Assembly: GCF_021390435.2 (NCBI RefSeq)
Contig: NZ_JAJVCN010000001.1
Location: 1,984,001-2,048,000 of the forward strand
Source: Kibdelosporangium philippinense
GTDB lineage: Bacteria; Actinomycetota; Actinomycetes; Mycobacteriales; Pseudonocardiaceae
DNA length: 64,000 nucleotides
Direction of reading: 5' to 3'
The translations under genes and the position numbers were made by a program. The first letter of the stretch is position 1. Each line of letters opens with the position of its first letter. Below are positions 52,732 through 61,577 of the stretch, in pieces. The notes under the pieces are model-generated. The model was not told the origin of the DNA, did not search any database, and saw only the letters and a list, made by a program, of their open reading frames with translations.

Positions 52732-53574
52732 TCAGCGGCCTCCGAGTCCGCTCATGGTAATTCCCCGCACGAACCAGCGTTGGGTCAGGAAGAAGATGAT
52801 GATCAGCGGCACTGTGGTGACCGTTGCCGCCATCAGCAGCAGGTTCCACTGGGTGCCGTTGGTGTCCTGGAACGTCCGCAGGCCGACCGCGACGGTACGG
52901 GTGGCGTCGCTGTTGGAGATCACCAGTGGCCACAACAGATTGTTCCACTGGCCGATGAACTTGAACACCGCGAACGTCGCGATCGCGGGCACGGCCAGCG
53001 GCAGGATGATCCGGCTGAACACCTGCCAGCGGCTGGCGCCGTCGAGCCGGGCGGCTTCCTCGTAGTCACGCGGGATGCCCATGAAGAACTGTCGCAACAG
53101 GAATACGCCAAGTGCGGTGAACGCGTGCGGGAGGATCATGCCCGCCCACGTGTCGACCCATTGCAAGCGTGCCACCAGGATGAACTGGGGGATCAGGGTT
53201 ACCTGGTGCGGGATCATCAGCGTGCCGAGGTAGATCGCGAACAGCGCGTTGCGGCCACGGAATCGCAGTCGCGCGAACGCATACGCTGCCAGCGCGGCCG
53301 TGATGGTTTCCAGGATCGTTGTGCCGCCTGCGAAAATCACGGTGTTGAGCAGATAATGGCCAAGTGGCACGAGATCGAAGGCGCGCTCGAGGTTTTCCCA
53401 GTGCCAGCTTGACGGCCAGAACGTCGGGCTGGCGGCCATCGACTCGGCGTCGGACTGCAGGCCGACCAGCACCATCATGATCACCGGGATCAGGCTCACC
53501 GCCGTGACAAGGAAACAGGCGAACACCACCAGTTTTCGGACGACCACGGGCCTGCCGAAAGTCTCAGTTGTCAT
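52732..53574 (-). CDS. Carbohydrate ABC transporter permease (MalG type)
   Basis: 280 residues with six membrane segments. The ATPase-contacting EAA loop is RDYEEAARLDGASRWQVFSR, followed by IILPLAVPAIATFAVF. The N-terminal MTTETFGRPVVVRKLVVFAC leads directly into the first segment. The ATG at 53574 overlaps the preceding permease gene by 11 bp, so the two are co-translated. It forms the membrane channel with the MalF-type partner. Confidence 0.92.
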   Translation of the reverse strand: MTTETFGRPVVVRKLVVFACFLVTAVSLIPVIMMVLVGLQSDAESMAASPTFWPSSWHWENLERAFDLVPLGHYLLNTVIFAGGTTILETITAALAAYAFARLRFRGRNALFAIYLGTLMIPHQVTLIPQFILVARLQWVDTWAGMILPHAFTALGVFLLRQFFMGIPRDYEEAARLDGASRWQVFSRIILPLAVPAIATFAVFKFIGQWNNLLWPLVISNSDATRTVAVGLRTFQDTNGTQWNLLLMAATVTTVPLIIIFFLTQRWFVRGITMSGLGGR

Positions 53575-54493
53575 AGTGGACAAGCCTCCGCTGCAGGACG
53601 AACTGGACACCGGTGATCACAGCGATGAACGCGAACAGCACGAGCGATTGCGCGGAGGCGTATCCCTCGTCGTAGTTCTCGAAGCCGGTCCGGTAGATGT
53701 TCATGACGAGCGTCGTCGTTGTCGTGCCCGGGCCGCCGTTGGTCATGATGTACGCCTGGTCGAAGACCTGGAACGAGCTGATGATCGACGTGACGATCAC
53801 GAAGAAGAACGACGGCGACAGCATCGGAATCGTGATGTGCCAGAAGCTCTGCCTCGGGCTGCTGCCGTCGATCTTCGCGGCTTCGTAGAGGTGCTGCGGG
53901 ATGGCCTGCAGCCCGGCGAGGAACACCACCATGCCGAACCCGAAACCCTTCCACACACTCATCAGGATCAGTGCGGGCATCGCCCAGGCATCGGAGATCA
54001 GCCACGCGGGACCTTCTGTTCCGAACAGTCCGAGGAACGCGTTGACCAGACCATCCGTGGGGATGTAGAGCCACATCCAGACGAACGCCACCGCGACCGT
54101 GATGGTCGCGTACGGCAACAAAAGCAGCGACCGGAACACGGCGATCCGGCGTACGCCTTGGTTGAGCAGGAGCGCCAGCGCGAGGCTGACCACGATCGTC
54201 AACGGCACACTGGCGAACGTGAAGTAGGCCGTGTTGCCCAGTGAGGTCCAGAATGTCGGGTCCGAGCCGAGCCTGCTGAAGTTGTCCAGTCCGACGAACG
54301 AAGGCGGGCTGAACAAGTTCCAGTCCAAAAGGGAGATCACGGCGGCCGCGACGACCGGTGCCGCCGTGAAGACGACGAAACCGATCAGGCTCGGTGACAG
54401 GAAAAGCCACGCGGTCAACGATTCCCGGTCGCGTTTGAGCTTGACCGGTGGTGCGGACACCGTTATGGGTGCCTGCATGGTCTGGACGGCCAC
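53564..54493 (-). CDS. Carbohydrate ABC transporter permease (MalF type)
   Basis: 309 residues, six membrane segments after a 25-residue cytoplasmic tail. The EAA loop is HLYEAAKIDGSSPRQSFWHI with ITIPMLSPSFFFV after it; YIMTNGGPGTTTTTLVMNIY is the standard family segment preceding the last helices. It pairs with the MalG-type permease. No ATPase gene is present in the operon, so a shared MsiK-type ATPase encoded elsewhere is probably used, as is usual in actinomycetes. Confidence 0.92.
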   Translation of the reverse strand: MAVQTMQAPITVSAPPVKLKRDRESLTAWLFLSPSLIGFVVFTAAPVVAAAVISLLDWNLFSPPSFVGLDNFSRLGSDPTFWTSLGNTAYFTFASVPLTIVVSLALALLLNQGVRRIAVFRSLLLLPYATITVAVAFVWMWLYIPTDGLVNAFLGLFGTEGPAWLISDAWAMPALILMSVWKGFGFGMVVFLAGLQAIPQHLYEAAKIDGSSPRQSFWHITIPMLSPSFFFVIVTSIISSFQVFDQAYIMTNGGPGTTTTTLVMNIYRTGFENYDEGYASAQSLVLFAFIAVITGVQFVLQRRLVHYDN

Positions 54494-54512
54494 ACTGCCC
54501 TCCTAAGTGGTG

Positions 54513-55814
54513 TCAGCGCTTGCGTTTCTGGGCGTTGCGCATGTTTTCCCGGTGCTGGGTCAGGAAGACCTCTAGGCGCGGGGTGATCGCGGCGATGGTC
54601 TCGTCGACCGAGCGCTGACCGAGGAACGCGCGAGGCAGTTCTTGTTGCATCAGCAGGCGAATCTCGTTCCAGTTCGACGTGACCTCGTACGGATGCCCGC
54701 CCGCGCCAGGCAGCTTGCCCGCCAGAATCTGCTGGACGATGCCAAGATTGGCGGGCGGCGGTTGGAACGCGCTGCCTGCGGAGAACCGGGATGGGTTGTT
54801 ACGCCCGGCTTTCGCGTAGATCGTCAGGGCGTCGGTACTGGTCAGGGTCTTCAGCAAGGTCCAGGCGAGCTCGCGGTCGCGGCCTTGGACGCTGCTCGGG
54901 ATCGCGAAGCCCGACCCGGAGACGCGCGGTTTGCTGCCCGCCGCGCCCGCCGGGAACGGGATGATGTCCCAGTCGAACTTGGCTTTGCGGGCGTTGATCG
55001 CCTGCCACGGCCCGTTGTGCATGAACGCGACGTTGCCGTCAAGGAAGTTGGCCAGCGCGTTCTCCGTGACCAGGTTCTTGATCGGCGGGGTCGCCTTGTC
55101 GCGCACGAACAAGCCGACGACGAAGTCGATCACTTCCTTGGTTTCCGGCGAGTCGAGCAGGCTGGCCGACCCGTCTGAGGTCATGACATTCCCGCCCGCG
55201 CAGTAGATCCACGAGATCAGGTCGTCGATCATCGGAGCGCAGGTGAACCCGTACTGGCCGGGCTTGCTGCTGAACTCCAGCGCCAGTTCACGGAACTGGG
55301 CCCACGTCATCGGCACGGTCGGCGACGGCAGGGGAATGCCGCGTTGGGCGAACATCGTCTTGTTTACAAAAAGGACAGTGGGCGCGACATCGAAGCCGAT
55401 CGCGTACGTCCGGCCGTCGAACGAGGAGATCGCGCGGATATCGGGGTAGAAGTCGTCGAGGTGGAAGCTGGAGTCGTTCGCGATGAGCTCGTCGAGGGGT
55501 TGGTGCGCGCCGCGTGCCGCATAGGTCGGAATCAGCCAGCCGTTGAGGGCGGTGACGATGCTCGCTGTTTGGCTGACGAGCTGGAGGTCGAGTTTCGTTG
55601 GGTATGCGCTCGCCGGCGTCAGGGTCGGGATCGACTCGACGCCCATCGTTTTCTCGACGTAGGCGCTGAAGTCCTCCCACACTTTGGCCTCGGTCGCGCT
55701 GTTTGACCACATGGACCAGGTGGCGGCGTTGTCCGGCGCGGCGGAGCACGCGCTGAGCAGTGCCGTCCCGAGGGCTATTTTCAGCACGTCCCGGCGGGCG
55801 AGATGGTGAGGCAT
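54513..55814 (-). CDS. ABC transporter sugar-binding lipoprotein
   Basis: 433 residues. The N-terminus ARRDVLKIALGTALLSACSAAP has a twin-arginine-like start and a lipobox (LLSAC), so it is a membrane-anchored lipoprotein, possibly Tat-exported. The body is a family 1 solute-binding protein: TWSMWSNSATEAKVWEDF at the beginning, VAFMHNGPWQAINARKAKFD and GSGFAIPSS in the second lobe. It binds the substrate and delivers it to the permease pair directly downstream. The ligand is not predictable from the sequence. Confidence 0.9.
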   Translation of the reverse strand: MPHHLARRDVLKIALGTALLSACSAAPDNAATWSMWSNSATEAKVWEDFSAYVEKTMGVESIPTLTPASAYPTKLDLQLVSQTASIVTALNGWLIPTYAARGAHQPLDELIANDSSFHLDDFYPDIRAISSFDGRTYAIGFDVAPTVLFVNKTMFAQRGIPLPSPTVPMTWAQFRELALEFSSKPGQYGFTCAPMIDDLISWIYCAGGNVMTSDGSASLLDSPETKEVIDFVVGLFVRDKATPPIKNLVTENALANFLDGNVAFMHNGPWQAINARKAKFDWDIIPFPAGAAGSKPRVSGSGFAIPSSVQGRDRELAWTLLKTLTSTDALTIYAKAGRNNPSRFSAGSAFQPPPANLGIVQQILAGKLPGAGGHPYEVTSNWNEIRLLMQQELPRAFLGQRSVDETIAAITPRLEVFLTQHRENMRNAQKRKR

Positions 55815-55832
55815 CGTCGACTCCCCAAGGGT

Positions 55833-56954
55833 TCATAGGTCCTTTGTGCCAGCGCGGATCCGGTCTTCGTCGACCTCGACACCGAGCCCCGGCGCGGTGG
55901 GCACGGTCGCGACGGCCTTGGTGATCCGCAGGCCGTCCACGTAGAGGTCGGCGAGCAGTTCAGGCCCGTTGAGTTCGGCCGGAAGGGCCAGGTCGAGCTG
56001 GCTGAACAGGTGCAAGGCGGCTGCGAACCCGACTCCGCAGTCGGTGAGGCCGCTGGCCAGCAGCTCCAGCCCGTTCGCGAGGCCGACGTTGGCCGTTTTG
56101 AGGGCGTTGCGCAGGCCGCCGGACTTGCAGATCTTGATCACGACGAGGTCGGCGGCATCCAGCCGGACGGCACGGGCCAGATCGGCCGCGGTGAAGCTGC
56201 CCTCGTCAATCGCGATCGGGAGGTTGATCATCGAGCGGAGGCGCTGCATGGCCAGCGTGTCCGTGCTGGGCACGGGCTGCTCGACACAATGAACTTTCGG
56301 CACGTCCGCGATCGCATTGAGCAGTTCACGCAGCGCACTTGGCCGGTAGGACTGGTTGGCATCGAGCCAGATCGGCTTGCCGCCCGCGACCTCGGCGACC
56401 GTTTTGACCGCCGCGATGTCGGAGTCCGGGTTGCCGCCGATTTTCACTTTGTACGCCGCGTAATCCGACGATTGGCGCACTCGCTCGCGGACCGCCTCGG
56501 GACTGTCGACCCCGATGGCTGAGCAAAGCGGGATTTCGTCGTGCACCTTGCCGCCGAGCAGGGCGTGCACGGGCAGACCGACCGCTCGTCCGGCCGCGTC
56601 GTGCATGGCCAGGTCGACGGCGGCTCGGGCGAACGGGAAACCGTTGGAGACACTGGGGCTGAGCAGGCGGTTGGCGGCCGCGTGGAATGCTTCGACGTCG
56701 AACACGCTGAGCCCCAACAGGATTGGCTCGAAATACCGCTTGATCACGACCGTGATCGTTTCCGCGGTCTCGTAGCTCCAGCTTGGTAGGGCTCGCTGCT
56801 CGCCCCAGCCGACCACACCGTCCTCAGTGGTCAGTTTGACGAAGACGACTGTGCCAGCTTGGTTTGGCGAGCCAACCGGGCCGCTGCCGAGGACGAAGTT
56901 CTTGGCAAAGGGGACGTCGACCGGGAAGACTTCGACTGATCGGATGCGCGACAT
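55833..56954 (-). CDS. Enolase superfamily enzyme (mandelate racemase/muconate lactonizing)
   Basis: 373 residues. The capping domain is at the N-terminus; the barrel carries the acid/base pair K-x-K in YKVKIGG, metal ligands Asp (WLDANQSY), Glu (HCVEQPV) and Asp (AIDEGSF), and the opposing base Lys in VVIKICKSGGLRNA. This set fits the muconate-lactonising/dipeptide-epimerase subgroup rather than acid-sugar dehydratases, which usually have a His-Asp dyad. With a neighbouring 2-hydroxyacid dehydrogenase and sugar uptake genes, a catabolic epimerase or cycloisomerase is likely. The ATG at 56954 lies one codon from the dehydrogenase stop. Confidence 0.88.
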   Translation of the reverse strand: MSRIRSVEVFPVDVPFAKNFVLGSGPVGSPNQAGTVVFVKLTTEDGVVGWGEQRALPSWSYETAETITVVIKRYFEPILLGLSVFDVEAFHAAANRLLSPSVSNGFPFARAAVDLAMHDAAGRAVGLPVHALLGGKVHDEIPLCSAIGVDSPEAVRERVRQSSDYAAYKVKIGGNPDSDIAAVKTVAEVAGGKPIWLDANQSYRPSALRELLNAIADVPKVHCVEQPVPSTDTLAMQRLRSMINLPIAIDEGSFTAADLARAVRLDAADLVVIKICKSGGLRNALKTANVGLANGLELLASGLTDCGVGFAAALHLFSQLDLALPAELNGPELLADLYVDGLRITKAVATVPTAPGLGVEVDEDRIRAGTKDL

Positions 56955-56955
56955 G

Positions 56956-57930
56956 TCAGGCCGCGATCGCCCAGGCCGCTGGGTCGACGAAACTCGGGCC
57001 GCGCTGGCCATTGTCGAGCCAGGCGAGGACGTCTCGCATGACGTAACCGGCCAGGGCGAGATGCCCTTCTGCGGTGTCGCCCGCGATGTGCGGGGTGAGC
57101 AGCAGGGACGGGATTGCCAGCTGCTCGGCGGTGAGGTTTGGCGGCTCTGGGTCGTAGACGTCCATCGCTGCGAGCAGGCGCCCGGCGGCTGCGTGCTCCA
57201 GCAGAGCCTTTTGGTCGACGGCAGGACCGCGCGCGGAGTTGATGATGATCGTGCCGTCGGGCATCTGCTCGATGAGCTCGCGGCTGACCATTCCCTCGGT
57301 CTCGGGCAGGTTCGGCACGTGGATCGAGATGATCGGGCACGCCAGTGCTTCTGGGAGCGTCGCGGTCCGGACACCGAGCTCGCTGGCGCGCTCCGGGGCG
57401 AGGTAGGGGTCGTAGACGACGATGTCGCAGCCGAATGGCTTGAGCAGGGTGATCAGTGCTCGTGCCGTTGAGCTGGCGCCGAGGAGGCCGACGCGGCTTG
57501 CGCGCAGCTCGTGTCCGCGCAGGTAGCTGGGCTTCCATTCGCCGTCGCGGACGCTGTGGTCGTATTGCGGGAGTCTCCTGGCCAGCGTGAGGATGGCGCC
57601 GAGGCAGTACTCGCCGACTGACCAGGCGATCCTGCCTGCCGCGGAGAACACTGCGACACCTTGGCCGAAGATGACCGGGTCGATCAGCTTTTTCACCGTG
57701 CCTGCCGCGTGCGCGACAACCTTCGGTCCGCCTTCGGCCCAGAGGCTGGCGGGCAGGTGCGGGGTGCCCCAGCTGGTCAGCAGCACGTCGCTGCCCTTGA
57801 CCAGCGAGGTCAGGTCGTCCTTCTCGGTTGCCCATACGACGTCGAAGCGGTCTTCGAGCAGGCGGCGAGTCTCTGGCGAGCAGACGTCATCTGCGCGTTG
57901 CGGGGTCATCGCGACGGCGAGTCTTGGCAA
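56956..57930 (-). CDS. D-isomer-specific 2-hydroxyacid dehydrogenase
   Basis: 324 residues. The NAD fold is SRVGLLGASSTARALITLLK (the glycine loop is G-A-S-S-T-A, somewhat altered from GxGxxG). The catalytic Arg is in IIINSARGPAVDQ, the Glu in AAMDVYDPEPPN, and the His in LLTPHIAGDTAEGH. It oxidises or reduces a 2-hydroxy/2-oxo acid. TTG 57930 was taken as start because GGGAG lies 5 bp before it and the family begins at MPRLAVAMTPQ; ATG 57909 is an alternative. It is the first gene of the operon under the divergent LysR gene. Confidence 0.88.
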   Translation of the reverse strand: MPRLAVAMTPQRADDVCSPETRRLLEDRFDVVWATEKDDLTSLVKGSDVLLTSWGTPHLPASLWAEGGPKVVAHAAGTVKKLIDPVIFGQGVAVFSAAGRIAWSVGEYCLGAILTLARRLPQYDHSVRDGEWKPSYLRGHELRASRVGLLGASSTARALITLLKPFGCDIVVYDPYLAPERASELGVRTATLPEALACPIISIHVPNLPETEGMVSRELIEQMPDGTIIINSARGPAVDQKALLEHAAAGRLLAAMDVYDPEPPNLTAEQLAIPSLLLTPHIAGDTAEGHLALAGYVMRDVLAWLDNGQRGPSFVDPAAWAIAA

Positions 57931-58001
57931 CTTTGCTCCCTTGCTAGCGGATCTCCGCTGACCGTATTGGCCTGCGGTGATGCATGTCCAAGCCCGATTT
58001 C

Positions 58002-58015
58002 GTATCAACCGATAC
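58002..58015. promoter_or_regulatory. Candidate LysR operator
   Basis: GTATC-aacc-GATAC is a perfect 5-bp dyad in the 95-bp spacer between the divergent LysR gene and the dehydrogenase gene, 10 bp before the LysR ATG. LysR-type sites are usually such short dyads near their own promoter. Confidence 0.45.
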
Positions 58016-58025
58016 TGTCTAAGGC

Positions 58026-58940
58026 ATGGATTTCTCGATCCACCAGCTCCGCGGGTTTGTCACGGTCGCGGAGGAACAGCATTTCGGGCGCGCGGCCAAG
58101 CGGCTCAACCTCACGCAGCCGCCGCTGACCCGGCAAGTTCAGGGGCTGGAACGGGCGCTTGGCGTGAGCCTGTTCGACCGAGTTGGTCGTGGAGTGCGGC
58201 TCACCGCGGCGGGGGAGGTGTTTCTGGCGCACTGCCGTCGCGTACTTGCTTTGGTCGATGTGGCGCCTTCGGCTGCTCGGCAGGCCGCGGCCGGCCAGTC
58301 TGGGGCTTTGCGGCTGGGTTTCACCGCAATTGGGGCTTACGCGGTGCTTGCCGATGCCTTTGCTTTGGTCAACGAGCGTGTTCCCGGGGTTAGCGTGGCG
58401 TTGAGTGAGATGGTCAGCATCGACCAGTTCGCCGCGCTGGTTGAGCTTCGGATCGACTTGGGGTTGGTTCGGCCGCCGATTCCTGAGCAGCTCGAGTCGG
58501 TGCTCGTGCACTCCGAGGATCTCGTTATCGCCGTGCCTGCTCAACATCCGCTGGCTGGGCAGGAGGCTCCCGTCACGCTGGCTGATGTCACCGATGAGTA
58601 CATCGGGTACACGCCTGAAGGATCGCGGTACCTGCACGACATTTGCGCCGCCATGGTCGGGCTGAATCGGTATGCCGTGAGCCAGTTGGCTTCTCAGGTG
58701 CCGACCATGCTGGCGCTTGTTCGGGCTGGTTTGGGGTGTGCGCTCGTTCCCCGGTCGATCATGAGTATGGGTGTCGAGGGCGTGCGGTACCGGGAACTCG
58801 CCGCCGACGATGGGCACTCGGTTACTTTGCACGCTTGCTGGAGTCCCGACAACCCGAACCCCGCCTTGCGACGGCTTGCTTCGTCGCTTCGGCAGGATCC
58901 TCGGTTGCCAGTCAGCCGACCGTCGCTGCCACCCTCCTGA
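58026..58940 (+). CDS. LysR family transcriptional regulator
   Basis: 304 residues. The winged helix-turn-helix is at the N-terminus (LRGFVTVAEEQHFGRAAKRLNLTQPPLTRQVQGLERALG), and GVSLFDRVGRGVRLTAAG is the wing. The rest is the two-lobed inducer-binding domain (RLGFTAIGAYAVLADAF; VPAQHPLAGQEAPVTLADV). It diverges from the catabolic ABC operon and most likely activates it in response to the transported compound. The gene is followed by a repeat array and a convergent gene. Confidence 0.92.
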   Translation: MDFSIHQLRGFVTVAEEQHFGRAAKRLNLTQPPLTRQVQGLERALGVSLFDRVGRGVRLTAAGEVFLAHCRRVLALVDVAPSAARQAAAGQSGALRLGFTAIGAYAVLADAFALVNERVPGVSVALSEMVSIDQFAALVELRIDLGLVRPPIPEQLESVLVHSEDLVIAVPAQHPLAGQEAPVTLADVTDEYIGYTPEGSRYLHDICAAMVGLNRYAVSQLASQVPTMLALVRAGLGCALVPRSIMSMGVEGVRYRELAADDGHSVTLHACWSPDNPNPALRRLASSLRQDPRLPVSRPSLPPS

Positions 58941-58962
58941 CGAGAACCGGCAGACATGCGCC

Positions 58963-59206
58963 ATCGCAACAGGAATTCGCCGGGGGACCCCCTGATTTCA
59001 CGTTACCGCAGGGGTCTGACAGTTCGGTCCACGCGCGCGAATGCCCCTGGGACGTGCGGCCTTGATCGCAACGGTAAGTCCGCTGGGGACGTGCGGCCTC
59101 GATCCCAACGGCAATTCCCTTGGCGACGGGCAGCGTCAATCGCAACAGTAATCCCCCTGGGGAACCCCCAAAATCAACGTTACCGCGGGGGTCCGACAAT
59201 TCCGGC
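58963..59206. repeat. 37-bp tandem repeat array flanked by 65-bp relatives
   Basis: Units beginning ATCGCAACGGTAAGTCCGCT, ATCCCAACGGCAATTCCCTT and ATCGCAACAGTAATCCCCCT start at 59065, 59102 and 59139, exactly 37 bp apart; a more diverged unit precedes them (about 59028). The first and last units extend into a shared 65-bp form containing CGTTACCGC(A/G)GGGGTC (at 59001 and 59177). GC-rich runs such as CCCCCTGGGG and CCGCGGGGG are partly self-complementary. It fills the gap between the LysR gene and the convergent reductase gene. Confidence 0.75.
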
Positions 59207-59216
59207 TTTGTCCTTG

Positions 59217-59837
59217 TCAGGCGGTCGGACCGGCGAGCCTCCATGCGCTCTGCCATGACCACTCGTTGCGCGCGTTCAGGGTGATGTTCAGAAACGCCAG
59301 CTCTTCCAGTGCGCGTGCCATGCGCAGGCTGCCTGCGTCGATCGGTCGGAAGCCCAGTGACTGCAGCAGTTCCGCGGTTTTCGCCTTGGCTGCTTCGTCG
59401 TCGCCCGCGTAGTAGCCGTCAAGTGGCTGACCGTCCTCATTGGAGTTGTTCAGCCGGGAGGCGAAGACCGTGTTGAACGCCTTGACCAACTTCACGTTGG
59501 GGGCCGCGGCGGCCAGTGCTTCGGCGTGGCTGGTGCCGGTGGTGGTCAGGTCGCTGTAGGTCTCGTTCAGCGGGTTCGTGGCGTCGATGACGATCGCGTC
59601 CTCGCCCAGTTGGCTGAGGACCTCGGCGGCCGCGCTTGCTGGCACGGCCAGGACAACGGCTTCCGCGCCGACGGCGGCTTCCGCTGTGGTGGCCGCGGCT
59701 TTGGCCCCGGTGTGTTCGGCGAGTTTGACGGCGTGTTCGTGGTGGGCGGCCACGACCGTGACTTCGTGGCCGTTCTTGGTGGCTGCTGCTGCGAGGCCGC
59801 CGCCGACGTTGCCTGTTCCGATGATCGCGATACGCAT
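59217..59837 (-). CDS. NADPH-dependent F420 reductase-like protein
   Basis: 206 residues. The N-terminal Rossmann motif RIAIIGTGNVGGGLAAAATK is followed by VVLAVPASAAAEVLSQL, IDATNPLN and VKLVKAFNTVFASRL, the pattern of the NADP oxidoreductase (coenzyme F420-dependent) family. Related enzymes move hydride between F420 and NADP, though many actinobacterial paralogues act on other substrates. It diverges from a MarR gene across a 68-bp spacer with a perfect dyad, so MarR control is likely. Confidence 0.88.
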   Translation of the reverse strand: MRIAIIGTGNVGGGLAAAATKNGHEVTVVAAHHEHAVKLAEHTGAKAAATTAEAAVGAEAVVLAVPASAAAEVLSQLGEDAIVIDATNPLNETYSDLTTTGTSHAEALAAAAPNVKLVKAFNTVFASRLNNSNEDGQPLDGYYAGDDEAAKAKTAELLQSLGFRPIDAGSLRMARALEELAFLNITLNARNEWSWQSAWRLAGPTA

Positions 59838-59857
59838 TGAGGGCTCCTTGGGTAGTT

Positions 59858-59873
59858 ACTTCAATCTTGAAGT
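59858..59873. promoter_or_regulatory. Candidate MarR operator
   Basis: ACTTCAA-tc-TTGAAGT is a perfect 7-bp inverted repeat midway in the divergent spacer; related TTCAAG and TCAAG half-sites follow toward the MarR gene. The size and symmetry suit a MarR dimer. Confidence 0.6.
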
Positions 59874-59905
59874 TAGTGCGTTTTAGTTCAAGCGTCAAGT
59901 AAAGT

Positions 59906-60406
59906 GTGGGTGTGACTCGCGACTCAGAGGTGCGGTGGCTGACTGCTGACCAGCGCCTGGCCTGGCTGGACATGGTCCGTGTGCTGACCAGGCTGCCCGC
60001 TGCCCTTGACTCCCAACTGGAGCGCGACAGCGGGCTGACGTTCTTCGAGTACCACGTGCTGTCGCTGTTGGGGGAGCTGCCGGATCGCAGGCTGCGGATG
60101 AGCCGGATCGCTCAGATCACGAGCTCTTCGCTGTCACGTCTGTCCAATGTGGTGAAACGGCTCGAGGCGCGCGGGCTGCTACGCCGCCAGCCTGACCCCG
60201 ACGACGGCCGGGCCACCTGTGCCGCGCTCACGGACGCAGGCATGGCCCTTGTCGAACAGGCGGCCCCTGGTCACGTCAACCATGTCCGTGAACTGGTCAT
60301 CGACGCGCTGGACACCGGTGAGTTGCAGCAGTTGCGTAACGCCTATCAGCACATCCTCGAACGCCTGGACCCGGTTGCCGTCACCAGGCCGGAATGGTTC
60401 GACTGA
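59906..60406 (+). CDS. MarR family transcriptional regulator
   Basis: 166 residues. The winged helix is RMSRIAQITSSSLSRLSNVV followed by RLEARGLLRRQPDPDDGRAT, the wing with the D-x-R signature. The dimerisation helices are at both ends. It diverges from the F420-reductase-like gene and probably represses it and itself in response to a small aromatic or oxidant. GTG 59906 is the earliest reasonable start; GTG 59912 would remove two residues. The stop is 1 bp from the convergent GH3 stop. Confidence 0.9.
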   Translation: MGVTRDSEVRWLTADQRLAWLDMVRVLTRLPAALDSQLERDSGLTFFEYHVLSLLGELPDRRLRMSRIAQITSSSLSRLSNVVKRLEARGLLRRQPDPDDGRATCAALTDAGMALVEQAAPGHVNHVRELVIDALDTGELQQLRNAYQHILERLDPVAVTRPEWFD

Positions 60407-60407
60407 A

Positions 60408-61577
60408 TCAGCACAGGCCTTTGCTGACCAGAACGTGACGCAGGGCGTCGTGCAGCCGTTGCGCGGGTAGTTCGCCGGAACGGGCGGCTTGTTCGAGCCG
60501 GTTAAGGACCTCAGCGACGCGGCCGCCGGAGGACCAGAGGGCCATGTCGGCTCCGGCCGTGATCGCGCGCAGAACGGCCTCCGGCAGGTCGTAGCGGTCC
60601 GAGATGGCGCGCATGGCGCCGAGGTCGTCGGTCATCGCCAACCCGTCGAAGCCGAACTGTTCGCGCAGGAGTTTGTAGGCGGCAGGGGAGACGGTCGCGG
60701 GCTCGTTGCCGGTCAAATCGGGCACGACGAGGTGACCGAGCATCACGCCCGCTTTGCCGTAATCCGTCAAACGTTGGTACGGCACGAGATCCAACGTGGT
60801 GAGCTGGGCGAGCGGGGCGGTCACCACGGTTGTCTTGTGCGAATCGCCTGTGGTGTTGCCGTGCCCAGGGAAGTGTTTGATCACCGGATATACGCCGGTT
60901 TCGGACAATCCGGCGGCGAACGCGGCGGCGTACCGCTTGACGGTCGCCGGGTCGCTGCTGAATGAACGGTCGCCGATGACCGTGTTGTCCGGCTGGCTGG
61001 ACACATCGGTGATGGGCGCCAGGTTCATGTTGACGCCCATCCGGCTGAGGAATTTGCCGCGGTCGACGGCCTTGGCTTTCACTTTCTCCGGCGACATTGT
61101 CGCGGCCATCTCGCGGGCGCTGGGGATGCTGCCTGCGAGCGGGTCGACGGTCTGTACCCGCCCGCCTTCCTCGTCGATCGAGACTGTCAGCGGGAGCTGC
61201 GCGGCCGCTTTCACCTTCGCGAGCCGGTCCTCGACGAGTAGCTGGATCGGATTCGAGTGCACAAAGATGCCGCCGACCTGGTTGTCCGTGACGAGTTTTG
61301 TGGCCGCTTCGACATCTCCCGGCACGCCGACCATCACCAGCTGTGCGACGCGCTGCCGTTCGGACATCGGTTCGATGAGCGTGTCGCAGGAGGCGGCTTG
61401 CGGCGGGGGAGCCTCTACAGTGGACGGTTCGGGCAGCGGGATGCCCGGTACTTCGTAGTCCATCAGGATGGCCGCCAGTACGGCCCCGGCCGCCGCGGCG
61501 ACCAGGAACCGCCGTTTGGTGGTCCGGATGATCGGTGCAGTCAACGTCCTGCCGTCCTGGTCTACGTCTGCCTGCAC
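60408..61577 (-). CDS. Exported glycoside hydrolase family 3 protein (NagZ-like)
   Basis: 389 residues. A basic, then hydrophobic N-terminus (RTTKRRFLVAAAAGAVLAAILM) predicts export with a membrane anchor. The GH3 TIM barrel has SIDEEGGRVQ, VIKHFPGHGNTTGDSHKT (the His of the NagZ acid/base loop) and the nucleophile Asp in GLAMTDDLGAMRAI. This is the single-domain beta-N-acetylglucosaminidase form, so hydrolysis of cell-wall or chitin-derived glycans is the best guess. The start may be GTG 61577 or a TTG 11 codons later. Confidence 0.88.
   Translation of the reverse strand: MQADVDQDGRTLTAPIIRTTKRRFLVAAAAGAVLAAILMDYEVPGIPLPEPSTVEAPPPQAASCDTLIEPMSERQRVAQLVMVGVPGDVEAATKLVTDNQVGGIFVHSNPIQLLVEDRLAKVKAAAQLPLTVSIDEEGGRVQTVDPLAGSIPSAREMAATMSPEKVKAKAVDRGKFLSRMGVNMNLAPITDVSSQPDNTVIGDRSFSSDPATVKRYAAAFAAGLSETGVYPVIKHFPGHGNTTGDSHKTTVVTAPLAQLTTLDLVPYQRLTDYGKAGVMLGHLVVPDLTGNEPATVSPAAYKLLREQFGFDGLAMTDDLGAMRAISDRYDLPEAVLRAITAGADMALWSSGGRVAEVLNRLEQAARSGELPAQRLHDALRHVLVSKGLC

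Noticed and set aside
58963..59206. Regularly spaced repeats resembling a CRISPR array
   Set aside because: Units are contiguous with no unique spacers, they vary between copies, and no cas gene is near.
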